64,000 bases of DNA from Sycobia sp. Sy_11 (GCA_018907035.1 JACCIC010000211.1:517501-581500); one strand, 5' to 3'. Numbered from the stretch's first letter, positions 25,714-38,187 are shown. Made by a program: numbers and translations. The notes: generated from the sequence alone by a model not told the origin.

Positions 25714-26202
25714 GAACACGGGAGCACAATTGGCTCGGCGCCACAGAATGCGCGTCTGAATCTCGTCGAAAGAGAAGTCACATCTGGACCTTTTGACCAT
25801 GTCATCCGACAAGCCAGGAGGTCGGTTGGGGGGCAGGGGTTGAGCGTTAATCCAGGATACGGGGGATCTTAATTTCCCCCCCCCCCTCCAATCCTCGGGA
25901 TGCGTCCGACTACTCGAGGCTCGTACCCCGCGGCAGAGGCGATTAAGAAGAAAAAAAGAACGGTGAGCAGGTGCTCCGGATTGTCGGACGAACACGACGT
26001 GTAATCGTAATCGATCACGCGCCCCGAGCCCGCGGGTGCCCCCTACTATGGCGTACCGAGATCGGGCGCTACTTACGGCACGATTTAATTCTCCCCGAAT
26101 GAGAAAGAGAGAGAGACACAGAGAGGGGGGGGAGGCCCAGCGAGGCATAATATTCGTGAATCAGTGATCCTGCGAGTGGTCCGAGTAGATGATGGAAGCC
26201 TG

Positions 26203-26203
<1 letters not shown>

Positions 26204-26260
<57 letters not shown>

Positions 26261-26273
26261 CAGATACATATAT

Positions 26274-26313
<40 letters not shown>
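26204..26313. repeat. Double (TA)n array
   Basis: Two TA arrays (26204-26259 and 26286-26313) separated by a short CATA-rich spacer. Confidence 0.94.
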
Positions 26314-26503
26314 GGATTTGGGAAACCTTAGCAGCTCCCAAAGTACGATGTTTAGAAGTATTAGGCGCTTGTTCCAATGGGACATCACCCTCCCCGCCAC
26401 ATTCAAGTCCTTTCTTTACATAGGTAACATATGTAGCTTGCCCGCTCATTTTCGATAGTTACAAACGAATAAACGAATTTATGTATTTACGTTGCTTTTG
26501 TAT

Positions 26504-26508
<5 letters not shown>

Positions 26509-26539
<31 letters not shown>
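26509..26539. repeat. (CT)n microsatellite
   Basis: A perfect CT array after a C-run. Confidence 0.95.
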
Positions 26540-26541
<2 letters not shown>

Positions 26542-27410
26542 CGCGCACGCACACATAGTCGGGAATTGATAAATGCGCGCATTTGCCTCACGGCCGATGA
26601 CTGTTTTATGCTTATTTGCGTGCGCGTTATACTGCACAATTGAGATATATTATAGTACGTTATTGTGCGCAGCTCGCGTGGCACGTTGACCCTGTGCGCA
26701 ATGTAGTACGGCGGATTTGCATTTCGGGTCGACGATCGACGTATTCATAAAATTCCATTTCTCGTCGGAGCGTCAACGTTCTGTTGGCAAAAATCTTTTT
26801 TTTGCGTCTTCTGGTTCGAGGATAATAGTAATCCCAGTAAGTTAAAATTATTAACGCGTAGATTGACAGAGAATTTCATCGATTCGTGGTTAAAGTTAAA
26901 TTGTAATTCATGTTTATTGTAAACAACGATGGACCGGGATTAATTGTAACGCTCAGTAGGACTCGATAGTTTCTGCAAATTCATCACTATAACCGAACAT
27001 TGGTATTTCGAGACTTAAATATAACGATTTTGAATAGTAGATCAGCAATGTGTAAATATTAACCCATATATTGAATTATATATTAAGTCCTTGTGAAGTT
27101 TTTCATTAACGGCAAAATACTTTCTAAAAAGTGTCGGTTTCTAAATAACATATTATTTTCTAATATATTTCTTCGTATATCGAAATCCTATCATAATTAT
27201 ACTAATCAATACTACAAGTGATCTTCGTTTTGAATTATTAAAATTAACCCTTCAATGAGTTTTTTTTTTCGTTACATAGAATTTTTATAATATGCCTATA
27301 TGTGAAGAAACTACATTACACACCTATTTCACCAATCAAAGAAATCGACTTGCTAAAAGTCGCTGAGAAACTTTCCCGACTCTTACTTAAAACTTTATCC
27401 AAAGCTCAGA

Positions 27411-27411
<1 letters not shown>
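26540..27411. other. Intergenic DNA without recognisable gene
   Basis: A CpG-containing segment that passes into AT-rich DNA. No gene-like frame. Confidence 0.4.

Positions 27412-27474
<63 letters not shown>
27412..27474. repeat. (TA)n microsatellite
   Basis: A TA array with one phase shift (AATA) in the middle. Confidence 0.95.
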
Positions 27475-27477
<3 letters not shown>

Positions 27478-27645
27478 GAATTTCGTCAAAGTGAAACAAC
27501 TTCGATACTCGTATAATAGTCTCTCGGTATATCGTTCACGATCCTCAGCCGACTTTGGCCCGACTTGGACAGGCAGTTAAGAGCCCCGTCATCGAAACAA
27601 AAGGCCCTCCTACATAAGCTCTTCTCGTCGCTCTTCTCGCGCTTT

Positions 27646-27648
<3 letters not shown>

Positions 27649-27700
<52 letters not shown>
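27649..27700. repeat. (TA)n microsatellite
   Basis: About 52 bases of uninterrupted AT. Confidence 0.96.
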
Positions 27701-27705
<5 letters not shown>

Positions 27706-28004
27706 TCTGGCAACTTGACGAACACGTCAATGGTCCGAGTCCCGTGCTTTCACGAATCATTCCCGCGCTGTCCAGTATATACTATATGGGTATGGTATAT
27801 ATATATATGAAATATACGACTGTCGCTGCCTCGCAAAACTCTCCCGGCCGTATAGCGTCGATATGTGTACTTTATGTACAGTTTTCGACTCTCTCACCAG
27901 CGCACACGTATAACAGGAAAATTATTGGACAGTCTCGGTAAGCTCGAAGTGGACGGCGTATATCTTCTGCAGCTGCGACTTATCTAAGTATATAATATCG
28001 TTCG

Positions 28005-28200
28005 CATATGTCGCGGCCCCGTTCCGATCCGACGTATTGCGCGCGCAATTATTTACGGCCGCGTGGCTCAATTTTCATTTCGCGCCCGGCGGCGCCTTCC
28101 CGCGCGTCAATTCGCCGCGCATTAAGTGCGCGGCGGGTCGTTAAATGCGCCATACGTTTCGGTGCGATGCCAGCGCCGCGCGAAATTCATTCGTAATTTT
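28005..28200. other. Short GC-rich island with a perfect hairpin
   Basis: A CpG-dense block containing an 8-bp perfect inverted repeat (28113-28120 and 28128-28135, CGCCGCGC/GCGCGGCG) around a 7-base AT-rich loop. It is bounded by AT-rich DNA. Confidence 0.45.
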
Positions 28201-29543
28201 TATAAATAATTATTTCGCGGTTTTATAATCCGTTCGATAACTGCCTTTGGCCAATAAATCGTTTATGAAGTATTCGATTATAGTTGTGAGCCCCTCTGCA
28301 CCATCGCGACTACGCTGGATGTTGAAGAATTCACGATTTCGATATTGAAACTATAATAATTCGGCAACTGCTTGATTACATCGTAACAAAAAGTATCGAC
28401 TCTTTGAATAACACGGTCGGGAGAGTTCGACGTGTAATTCGTTAAATGTCTGATGGGAGTCCGAGGTATCAGAGCCGTCTCATCTCCGGCTGGTCCGCTA
28501 TAAAATAGTCTCTTCAACGTAATTCTTGAAATTTTTTTGCTGACTCGGAACCACTACATGACTTAACTAAAAGATTTAATGAAATTAAAAATTAACGGGA
28601 TGTTCAATGTTGATAATGGAAATCATGTATTCTTTTAGAGTAAAATTGTTCATTGTAAAATCAAAAATTATCGATTTGTCGAGAAAAATATATAAGCAAG
28701 AAAATCATGTACAGTTTGCACAACGTTTACACCAATACTCTACAAATGTAATCATGATTATTCAAAATACTTGTCATATTTAGTAATTGCAATGGAATTG
28801 AATTCCTAAGCAAAATCTGAAAAATATCATTCAAAAGTACTTACCGGTTACAAAACTAGGATTATCGACAGTTTTTTACGTATTGATGCTTATCTTACAA
28901 AGTCATTAAATGAGTGGTGGACGCGTGAATGATACTTTACGATGACCGACTGCAGAAGGAACTACGTTATTGGATAAGACAAAAATGTAGTTTTTACATT
29001 TTCCGTAATCAGTTATTCCAACTTTTCGTTTGCCAAGAAAAAATCTTTCTTGAGCTTAGAAGAGCAATGAACCGAATTAATCCAGCAGTTCTCGAGACAT
29101 GTTCGAATGAACACGCGTAGCGACTGATTTTTCGCGCTATAGATTAATTCATTTCATTGTCCATTCAAAATCTGCAGATAACTAAAATTCCAAGTTACAC
29201 GATTATAAGACTCATTATTTTTCTCCGTTAACGTATTCCATCACCGCTAAGGCCTTTCATTTAAAATCTACATACATCGTGTGTCCCCAACGCGCGCTGC
29301 ACCCCCTCCCCTTCCCAGCTCTGCGGCCCCTTCTGGACCACACGCGCTCAAGCTCGCTTCAACGTTCGTATTATAAACCGCGTACATAAATATCCGTCCA
29401 TCCATCTCTGTTGCATTTCTCGAATCATAAAGTCTTATTCCAGAGGCTTATCCTTCTGCTCGCCGCGTCATATTGTGCATAATAGCGCAGAATTGGCGGA
29501 CGGGGGGGTTGCAGGTATTATAGCCATCGACTTTGTGAATAAC

Positions 29544-29544
<1 letters not shown>
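28201..29544. other. Intergenic DNA with two unassigned open stretches
   Basis: The minus-strand frame at 28278-28517 and the plus-strand frame at 28929-29120 have non-repetitive, protein-like composition but no recognisable domain or splice context. I cannot tell whether they are decayed gene fragments or chance frames. Confidence 0.3.

Positions 29545-29609
<65 letters not shown>
29545..29609. repeat. Compound (TA)n-(GA)n-G9 repeat
   Basis: A TA array (29545-29572) passes directly into a GA array (29573-29600) and then a G-run. Confidence 0.95.
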
Positions 29610-29852
29610 AGAAAGATACTGATAGTAATCCGTTATACGTCTCTTGCGGCTACCCCGGCGACGACGCCACGCACGCGGAACCCACGGGCGGCATAAGAAC
29701 GTTTGTCTCGCACGCGCGCGACGGGATAAGTCCCTTAATACCCGGGGATCACGATCGGTCGAGTTTTTGTTTTCGATTGGCATGGCGTATTATATGTGCC
29801 GGGGGCCTCTGCGTGCGATGCGGTGGAGGCGAGAGTCGTCAGCGGGAGGTAT

Positions 29853-29854
29853 TG

Positions 29855-29902
<48 letters not shown>
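29853..29902. repeat. Compound (TA)n-(GT)n repeat
   Basis: A TA array (29853-29880) passes directly into a GT array (29881-29902). Confidence 0.95.
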
Positions 29903-30560
29903 AGAAGCCTGTGGTGCTGACTATTATGGACAAGGTTGTACATATATACGAAGGTGCTGTGTACAAACGATCTTTTTGCAATGAACATAAACAAACTGCA
30001 AATAAATGTAGATTGCATCGGTATTACGTCGTGTTGCTATTGGTTTGCTTGAGTAAATCTTGTGTCAGATATGCAAAAGTGTTGTAGACATGGAAGGGAC
30101 AGTTGAAGCTTGAAAATAAATGTTTGATGATATAATTGTTCGAAGTAACTCAAGCATGCAAGCACAGATTGTAATTTATTTTATTAAAGAATTTTTTTGA
30201 ACGGTTAATAAGTTAGATTGTATTGAAGAAAAAATAAAAATGAAATTGTGAAAGAATATTGCTAGATGTAAATTTTTATCTGTCAACTGTTTTTTTACCC
30301 ATTTTACTATTCAAATATAAGGTATCGTAGAAATCATGAGTTCAAAATCTTATATTTCTTTTAGTTTCGATATTCCATAATATATAAAACAAAAAATTAT
30401 GATTATTTTCATAACGTGTAATATTTTACTGTTTTGATTTGAGAACAATGTAAAAGCTTATAGGAATCCTTTGACAATTATTCTGGTTCAATGTGTAAAA
30501 TGTAATGTCTAGGATTCAATATTACAAAATTTAATGGCATAGTAATAGCATATTCAGAAT
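29903..30560. other. AT-rich DNA without recognisable gene
   Basis: No coding-like frame and no distinct repeat seen before the partial MITE. Confidence 0.4.
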
Positions 30561-30700
30561 TAATAAATATTTTTTTATCGGTCTTACAGTTTAAAGTTTT
30601 CTTACAGTCTTTCTTTATCTCTTAAATAAAAAAATAAAAAAATAAAAAAAATAAAAAAAATTAAAAAAATATTTATTAAAAAAAAAATATATATTTATTA
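30561..30700. mobile_element. MITE copy E with A-rich degenerate interior
   Basis: The left end TAATAAATATTTTTTTATCG continues into GTCTTACAGTTTAAAG, matching the family inverted repeat. A second CTTACAGTCTTT follows at 30601-30612. The interior has been replaced by an (A)n-T-(A)n array, and the sequence closes with ATATTTATTA at 30691-30700. The right end is poorly conserved. Confidence 0.5.
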
Positions 30701-31437
30701 ATTTGTATATGGGCAGTCGACATAAGTACAATTAAATTATTTTAACATATTCAGAAGCTTGCCTTGCAAAAAGTAAAAAAAAATGAAAATGGCAGTATAG
30801 TACACAGAAATACCTATTCACTTTCATGTTCGAGCAAAAAATGTTATTCTTGATACAAATGATCATACCGTACATCAACAATATTATATTTCACATATTC
30901 CATATTCTTTGTCATTTTTTTTAAATCATCTATATCGAGGATTCATTCTCATGGTTGACGTCGTCGGATTCGGCCAAATGCCTAGCATTAACAATTAAAG
31001 GAAAATTAAAGTCACATACTGAACATTTAAACAAAAAGTCCTTTAAAATACATCATTACAATTATGGTGTTCTCATGTTAGTTAATAGCACAGTGTAATG
31101 TAATAGACAATAAGAACATTACGAGAAAATAGATCACTATTTGAGCAGATAATATTTTCTATACTCCCTCACCGTTTAGTCTATTCACTGAATCTAGCTA
31201 ATAAGAAATATCGACACAATGAACAGCTTAATTATTGGCAAGTTTTAAATTATTATTTTAAGGTATTTAGTTAGATATTAGTGAGGAAGTTTACAGTCAT
31301 TTTTTTACTAGATTAAAGGGAACAATACCCTTTTTCTGAAAATATATTATTTCTTATAGCACATATTATAGTTCCACGATTTGATTATGATACTCTTTTA
31401 TTTTTAGTGAATTTTGCTAAAGTATAGTGTAATCACA
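30701..31437. other. 5' flank of the P450 gene
   Basis: AT-rich DNA upstream of the P450 start codon. I could not identify a convincing TATA box, initiator or xenobiotic-response motif. Confidence 0.4.
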
Positions 31438-33434
31438 ATGGAAATTGGCACTCCAGAAGTAGCGGGCAGCTTGCTTGCGCTAATCCTCCTATTTTACTAC
31501 TACTTCACGTCTACGCTTGATTTTTGGAAAACCCGAGGAATCCCTGGCCCGAAGCCCGCGCTAGTGTATGGCAATGTGAAGGAGATAATGTTCGGAAAAA
31601 TTTCGGTGGGCGAATGGCTGAAACGGGAATACGACAAGTACAGGGACGAGCGTATGTTCGGAATATTTCTGAGCCGGACGCCCATTTTAGTCGTCAACGA
31701 TCCGGCTTTAATCCAGGAAGTCCTCGTCAAATCCTTCTCCGCCTTCGCGAACAGGGTGAATCGATTGTTCGAGAAAATCGAGCCCCTCTCGGCCAACCTG
31801 GTCAATCTCGAGGCAAAGAGATGGCGGCCATTGCGCGCGAAGCAGACGGTAATGTTCACGACTGTCAAGCTGAAGGACATGTTTTATCTACTGGTGGAAT
31901 GCGCGGACAGTCTGGAGAGGACTCTGGCAAAAATGACGGAGGTCAGCGAGCTCGTCGAGTGCTGCGAGCTCACCGCGAGATTCAGCACCGACGTAATCGG
32001 CACCTGCGCCTTCGGCCTCGACATGAAGGCCCTCGAGGACGAGCACAGCCAGTTTCGCAAGGTCGGAAAACTCTTTGTCAATCCCGATAAGTGGCGGGCC
32101 TTTAAAATGAGATTCAAACAGATGTTTCCCTGGCTGTACTGTCTGCTCGGGCCCATGATGTACGACCACGAGATAAATGATTTTTTTATCAATTCCATGC
32201 TGGAAACCATGAAATATAGGAGGGCGAACAAAATAAAGAGGCATGATTTCGTCGATCTGTTGATCAATCTGAAAGATAATCCTGGAATATTAGAAGATAT
32301 AGGTAGGGTAACCGTATGATCAATGTATTATAAAAGTATTATATGAATATTATATAAATATCGATATAGACATTTACTGTAAAGTATTGTACTTATCATA
32401 AAAAAAAATTTACATTTTCGAGATTATAGAGAGATTATAGAATACTCCATGATGCATGATTATGAAGTTTATATTAATTCACGTGATCAATTTTTTTTAC
32501 TTTTTAATAACAGTTTGATACCAAAGAAAATTAATAGTAAAAATAAAACGTATCATGCTATAGTATCAGAAAAATATCTAGATAGTTGAACGATGCCTTC
32601 GTATTTCTATACCATAAATTTACAGTGTAAAAAACGCTTTATGTTACTAGAGTTGACAGACACGCTTCTAATAGCTCAAGCTTTTGCATTTTTCTTCGCT
32701 GGCTTTGATACATCGTCCTTGACATTGAGCCACGCACTTTACGAATTGGCGCTCAATTCGAAAATACAGGATAAACTTCGGGACGAGATTCGAAATGAAC
32801 TGGACGATAATGGAAAAATTGAGTTCGATAGGATTAAGAATATGAAGTATCTGGATAAAGTATTTAACGGTGAGATTAATTTTGCATCCATTAATTATTG
32901 CTCAAATAGAAATTCGTATGAGATAAAATGAAATATTTGGTCATTGTTATTATACAGAGACTCTGCGCAAATATCCGATAGTAAGTATTTTGAGCAGGCA
33001 GACTATGGAATCGTATACATTTTCGGATAGCCAATTGACAATCCCAAAGGACACAATAGTCTGGGTTTCAGCTTATGGGATTCATCGCGATCCAAAAATT
33101 TATCCGGATCCGGACGTTTTTGATCCAGGAAGATTCGACGACGAGATTGTGAAAGAACGGCACACATTCCATTATCTTCCATTCGGTGCCGGACCTAGAA
33201 ATTGCATAGGTATCTTCTTTACTTTATTATATATGTGTGGTATCATATTAAATACTTTTTTTTGTAGGCGCTCGTTTCGGTAATTATCAAACAAAAGTTG
33301 GCCTGATAACAATACTGAAGAATTACCAGATCGATGTATGCGATAAAACACCCATTCCTTATGAGAGTAATAAACGAAGATTCTTACTCGCCCCGGCTTC
33401 AGATATATATTTGAAATTTACGAAGCTATCGTAA
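31438..33434 (+). CDS. Cytochrome P450, CYP6-like (clan 3), four exons
   Basis: An ER-anchored haem monooxygenase. Exons are 31438-32302, 32651-32869, 32958-33209 and 33268-33434, all phase-1 GT-AG junctions, summing to 1503 nt (500 residues plus stop), the usual family length. The start ATG has a good context (CACAATGG). Visible elements are an N-terminal hydrophobic anchor (residues about 8-24), the proline-rich hinge GIPGPKP (34-40), the C-helix WRPLR (129-133), the I-helix oxygen-binding AGFDTS (305-310), the K-helix ExxR as ETLR (362-365), PGRF at the PERF site (418-421) and the haem loop FGAGPRNCIG (437-446) with Cys444. The FWKTRGIPGPKP start and CIGARFGNYQTKVGL after the Cys are typical of insect CYP6 proteins. 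The substrate cannot be told; detoxification or lipid metabolism is likely. A shorter second exon is obtained by using the acceptor at 32649-32650, because the earlier AG at 32624-32625 would put a stop in frame. All catalytic motifs are intact, so the gene looks functional. Confidence 0.95.
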
Positions 33435-33480
33435 TTGAATATGTGCAATAATTTAACTATCTTAATTTTATGTATATAGA

Positions 33481-33486
33481 AATAAA
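33481..33486 (+). terminator. Candidate P450 polyadenylation signal
   Basis: An AATAAA hexamer 46 bases after the P450 stop codon. It fits a short 3' UTR. Confidence 0.5.
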
Positions 33487-34294
33487 TTTTTGATACTGTT
33501 TTTCTCCTTTAACATAGACCGTTCTTAATATATTATATCAACCGTTTATTTTAAAAATTTAGAACCCATCATCGGTATAACATTGAATCAGAAAAATATT
33601 GCAGTGTTATTTCGTATAGACATAAAGATTCATATATTTTACATATAAACCAGAAAAAATTGTGCTGCTTGAAATAGATTTTAACTTTTTCATATTGCAA
33701 ATTTGTGCATTCAAGCAATATCCCTCAGTTATTAGTGAAGAATTTAGTGAGAAATGGAAAATTAACTCTAACAATTAGTTATAGAATACTAGAATTGATT
33801 ATTTATTTAATATATTATATATTTTTCATTTACTATGAGGAAAAAGAGAACAATGAGAATAAGAAGAAAAAAAAAGATCCCTAATAATTTTTCTCCCATT
33901 TCTGTGGAAACTCGGAGCCCACAGAGGATGGAGGAAACCGATGCGTAGCCAAATCGATAAAGTTTCAATTCGCCGCTACGCCCATCGCTCGCTCGGTGTA
34001 CAGGTCACCCCCACCCCTATCCAGCCACCCCCCCCCATGAATGAATTATTAAATTCGCGTTTTTCAGTTATCGGGGCGCCAACCATCTCTCCCACCCTCG
34101 TAGAGCTGCGGCGCTTTATGTACCTGTGAGCGCGGCAGAGTTCGAGCGATAAATTCTGCACTAGCGGGGTGCGTTGGTCGGTGGATCGGTCGCGTCGCAT
34201 CCAGGAAAGATGGGCAAGCGTACTTTTTCGGCTTTATACGACTGCTGGCTCTCTACTGGCGTTACCTCTAAGTAGTTCGAGAATACCTCTTGTT

Positions 34295-34298
<4 letters not shown>
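33487..34298. other. P450 downstream flank
   Basis: AT-rich up to about 33900, then CpG-containing DNA with a C-run at 34027-34035. No gene recognised. Confidence 0.4.

Positions 34299-34380
<82 letters not shown>
34299..34380. repeat. Compound (TC)n-(TA)n repeat
   Basis: A TC array (34299-34345) followed after a CCTCT break by a TA array (34351-34380). Confidence 0.96.
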
Positions 34381-34383
<3 letters not shown>

Positions 34384-34700
34384 CTCTATGCGTCTCGGAG
34401 GCAACTTTATTGCCGGGCTGGCGCTCTGGCGCCTCGCGCGCATCAGCTACTCGCGAGATGGCCGATTCTCGTCCGCGTGGAAGCATAAGCGAGCGCGAGA
34501 GGAGCATCGGTTAAGTGCCGATTTTACGAGAGCGCGGGAGCGGATGGGGACAGGGACGGGGGGGGCGGGAGGGCGCCGCCTTGCGACAGGAGGCGCGAGA
34601 TTTTGTTATGACCTGAAGCGGCCCTGCGGCGTATGTATACAAAAGCGTTCACGAGGAAGACCCGACGGCCCTCGGCCTCGCGTTAATGGGACGTAGAGAA
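34381..34700. other. GC-rich island
   Basis: CpG-dense DNA with a G-rich stretch at about 34546-34573 (GGGG, GGGG and further G-runs). Bounded by the TC/TA compound repeat and a GA array. Confidence 0.4.
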
Positions 34701-34785
34701 ACGTAACGCCCGTTCGTGGGACAAATTGGAGGGATTCTCGTGCTCGCGAAGGTGGTGGGATTGTCGAGTGTGGTGAGGAAGAGGA

Positions 34786-34790
<5 letters not shown>

Positions 34791-34831
<41 letters not shown>
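34791..34831. repeat. (GA)n microsatellite
   Basis: About 41 bases of GA. It is complementary to the TC array at 34299-34345 on the other side of the island. Confidence 0.95.
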
Positions 34832-34834
<3 letters not shown>

Positions 34835-36181
34835 TAGGCACATATAATGGGGCTACAGAGAATGTCGATGAGAGATGCCGAGACGATGATATTTTCCTTA
34901 TGACGCGAATTCTCGGGATATGTGATGCGTATATTGTTGTGTGTGGAATGCGAAATCTTTGGCGAGTCCGGGGTAGATTTCTTGATGATATGAAATTGTC
35001 ATACCTACAATCTTAGATAATTTTATACAAAAGTTATTCCAGTCCACTAAATTCCAGAGAAACAGAAAACTGATTTTGGATTACAAAATCATCGAATTAT
35101 ACTATCAAATGTAGCCTAGATACTTAAATAATATCTTCGAGCCTTGTATTTTAATTGAAATTTTTTTAAAAGCAAAGTCTTTCTCTGAATATATTGTTTA
35201 TATTGATTCCGCTTCTCAATACCCAGACAATCAAATATTCTCACACCAGAAATGTTCTCACAACATAGCGGCATGACAGTAGCGGATAAAAATATAATAT
35301 TTTGACGATTCTTCGACTTCGACGTTTTATACTTTGAGTTCTACTTGAACATTATTTATAAATGAGTTTAAAAAAGCTGATAAGAATTTTAAACGTTATT
35401 TTCCACATATAAAATGGCGTCTCGAAGATGACTGGTAGTACAGTTTCTTATTTAAACGGTCGGGAAGTACTTTACAGAGAATACTTATATTGCCTATTCG
35501 AATTTTGAAACCTCGGTTGTGATCAGTGATCTCGAAGAAAATGTATTTTGCACGACCAAGTTTACTCAAATAACAAAGTATTATACTTTCAGCCAACATT
35601 GTGGAATCCTCATCTTGAATAAAAATTTTTTACATGACACTGTTAATGTATTTACTCCAATTACTTTTTCACTTCTAAAAGCTCGAATTCTGTCAAATAA
35701 ATTAGACTGGAATTAATATACTTTGGCAATACTCAATTTTATTGCAATTCTGTTTTTGGGTTACAGACTGTCACAAGTCTTGGAATATTTATTTTTTAAT
35801 GACACGATACCATCAAAAACAAATATAAATTTTTACATGACCAAAAGACATATACCTTAATACCAATTACATTACACGTTTCAGTCAAAGTTTAAAATCT
35901 TCAATACCATTTCTTATCCAACATTATATCGATGATCTTTGTTTAAAATCACGAAAATTTCGACAGACTTAAATATCGAACTTATTGTAAAATTCTATTC
36001 ATTCAAACAGTAATAATGGTAATTCAGTATTCTTTACCGTCGAGTTCAATAGACAAAAATCACGACCATCCCGCAAATTTACCAGCTGTAACTTGAGCAT
36101 TTATCGAAAACCTATCCGGGATCACTAGTTTGCCTTCCTGCGCGTCAGGATAAAATAAGTAATAAAGAAAAGAAGAGAAGG

Positions 36182-36215
<34 letters not shown>

Positions 36216-36240
36216 TAAGAAAAGAGAGAAGCCGTTTGAG
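34832..36240. other. AT-rich intergenic DNA
   Basis: No gene-like frame. A GA-rich tract lies at about 36182-36215. Confidence 0.4.
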
Positions 36241-36912
36241 CTGTTCGAGGTAGGCTCGAACACGCTTCGGGACACATAGATCGATTAGAGTAGTTAATGC
36301 AAGCCCAAACTTAAGTGCTCGCTCCCTCGTCCACCAAGCTCCCTCCGACTCCTGACGATCGGCCGATGGACGAGCCCGCGACGCATTAAGCGCGGCATCG
36401 GTCCCCATTTCGTAACGAGGACTAGGGGCTAAGGGGGGAGGGGGTGGAGGGTGAGGGCAAGAATCGATTGCATCGCCGGGCATCAGCGTCAAGCGACAAT
36501 AATATCGGTAGTGGGAGCGGCGGGCGAGTCGACGGGGTGGGGGTGGGGGGGCGGTCCGGGTGAAACGCTGGGACTCGATCACGTGATTTCCCGTGGGTGC
36601 CGTCAATGGTAAATGACCCGGGCTGTCGACGCCGCCGCCCACCCGCCCGACCGCCCGGCGCCGCTGCCGTATGGATTCCAACAGCGAGTAGGGGCGAGCG
36701 CGTCTCTTCCCCGGGTGCGCGGATCAACCCATTGATTGAGAGCCCCGGGACTTCGGCTACGAACCCGACTCTCCCCCTCTGCCATAAGAACTTATACCGT
36801 TGCACTCGTGGATTCCGAGACGTTCTCTCGTCTTCTACGTATTCGCGAATGAAAGTAAGAGGATGCGCGTAGGTTCTCGTCCTCTTCGTGCTTGGGTTGG
36901 GGGGGGGGGGAT
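36241..36912. other. GC-rich island with G-quadruplex-prone runs
   Basis: CpG-dense DNA. The + strand has closely spaced G-runs at 36433-36458 (five or more runs of three or more G) and 36534-36560, and a G-run at about 36899-36910. Long minus-strand frames across it are Pro/Arg-rich and unlike known proteins. Confidence 0.5.
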
Positions 36913-38116
36913 ATTCGAGCAAATCTGATTCCGGGAAAAGTTCCGAGATCGCAAATTTGTAGTTTTCCTTATACATGAGGATTTTTCGTGCAAATGATTG
37001 CATTGTGTATTACTTAATTTCTCGATGTTTTTTTTTTTTTAATGCAATTCTGAAGTTAATGATGATGAAGTAAGAATCGCTTAACGGTTTTTTTTTCTTA
37101 TTATACATGTTTTTGTTATAATTGATTTTTACGAGAATGGAAAATGTAAGCCTAAATTTGAATCTACGATACCCACCAAAATGTCGCTAGTGGACCAGAA
37201 ATTAGTTGGGCATATTTTAATATAGGTATTATGATCATTATGATAAGATATAAATGTTTGACAGAGCACGTGCTTTAAGTTCATACATGTCGTATCTCGA
37301 GTTATAATATGCATGCACATTGCTGCATTTGCTTCCGGTTCAGCGCTCGATATTAATAAATCGAAATTTATTAACTTCAAGCATATGGTTCATCACACAA
37401 AGGTTGCAAATTATTATACCGATAATTAAACATATAATGAAATGCAGTCAAATACTTTTTGGTCTAATAACGTCGTGAAAGCCTGTAACAGATTGGATTT
37501 GAAGCAACTTTAATAAATAATAATTATTTCGAAAAGCAATTAACTCTAACTTTTCACACGATTGAATAATAGTCATATCTAAGCTATTGGAAAATAATTT
37601 TAGGAATGGAAAATGATTTTTAGCCGACTACGCATAGTTCTCTTGCAGAAATTAATTAACTCTTGAGTTGTAACAGTTCTCGGGTCCAAGATCGTCCTCG
37701 GCTAAATTTCTCTCTTTTTTTCGAAAACGCAATAAAAAGCTGCAAATGCTGTCCAACGAGTCGTTTGCAGAATCAATAACGCAAAAGTACGCACGAAGTA
37801 CGAAATTTCGTAACGTTTTAAGTTCACCGATCTGTACGTACGTTGAAATCGCATAAAGAACCGGCCACGAGACACCGAGCTATGTATCCGAAAAACAAGT
37901 GTCCGAGAAACAATTATTCGACGACGGCCCCTCATCCCAACCTCCCGCTCTTCCTCCATGCCCGGCCTTAACTCAGATTTACGCGCTCAGTTAAAGACCC
38001 CGCGGCTAAGACGATTATATACATATACATACAGCAGCGCGTCGAAACGACGACGGCTTTATTATTAATAAGCCGTAAAAGAAGTCGAGCGCGACGTCCA
38101 TACCGCCTTGCATGTT

Positions 38117-38117
<1 letters not shown>
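36913..38117. other. AT-rich intergenic DNA
   Basis: No supported gene; the open frames are short and unassigned. Confidence 0.4.

Positions 38118-38187
<70 letters not shown>
38118..38187. repeat. (TA)35 microsatellite
   Basis: About 70 bases of uninterrupted TA, one of the longest TA arrays in the window. Confidence 0.97.

Noticed and set aside
31500..32267. Long frames on the minus strand and in another plus frame across P450 exon 1
   Set aside because: They are shadows of the real coding frame, which carries all family motifs.
32593..32650. Earlier start of P450 exon 2 using the acceptor at 32624-32625
   Set aside because: Joining exon 1 there gives an immediate in-frame stop (TAA). 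The acceptor at 32649-32650 restores the conserved ELTDTLLIAQAF sequence.
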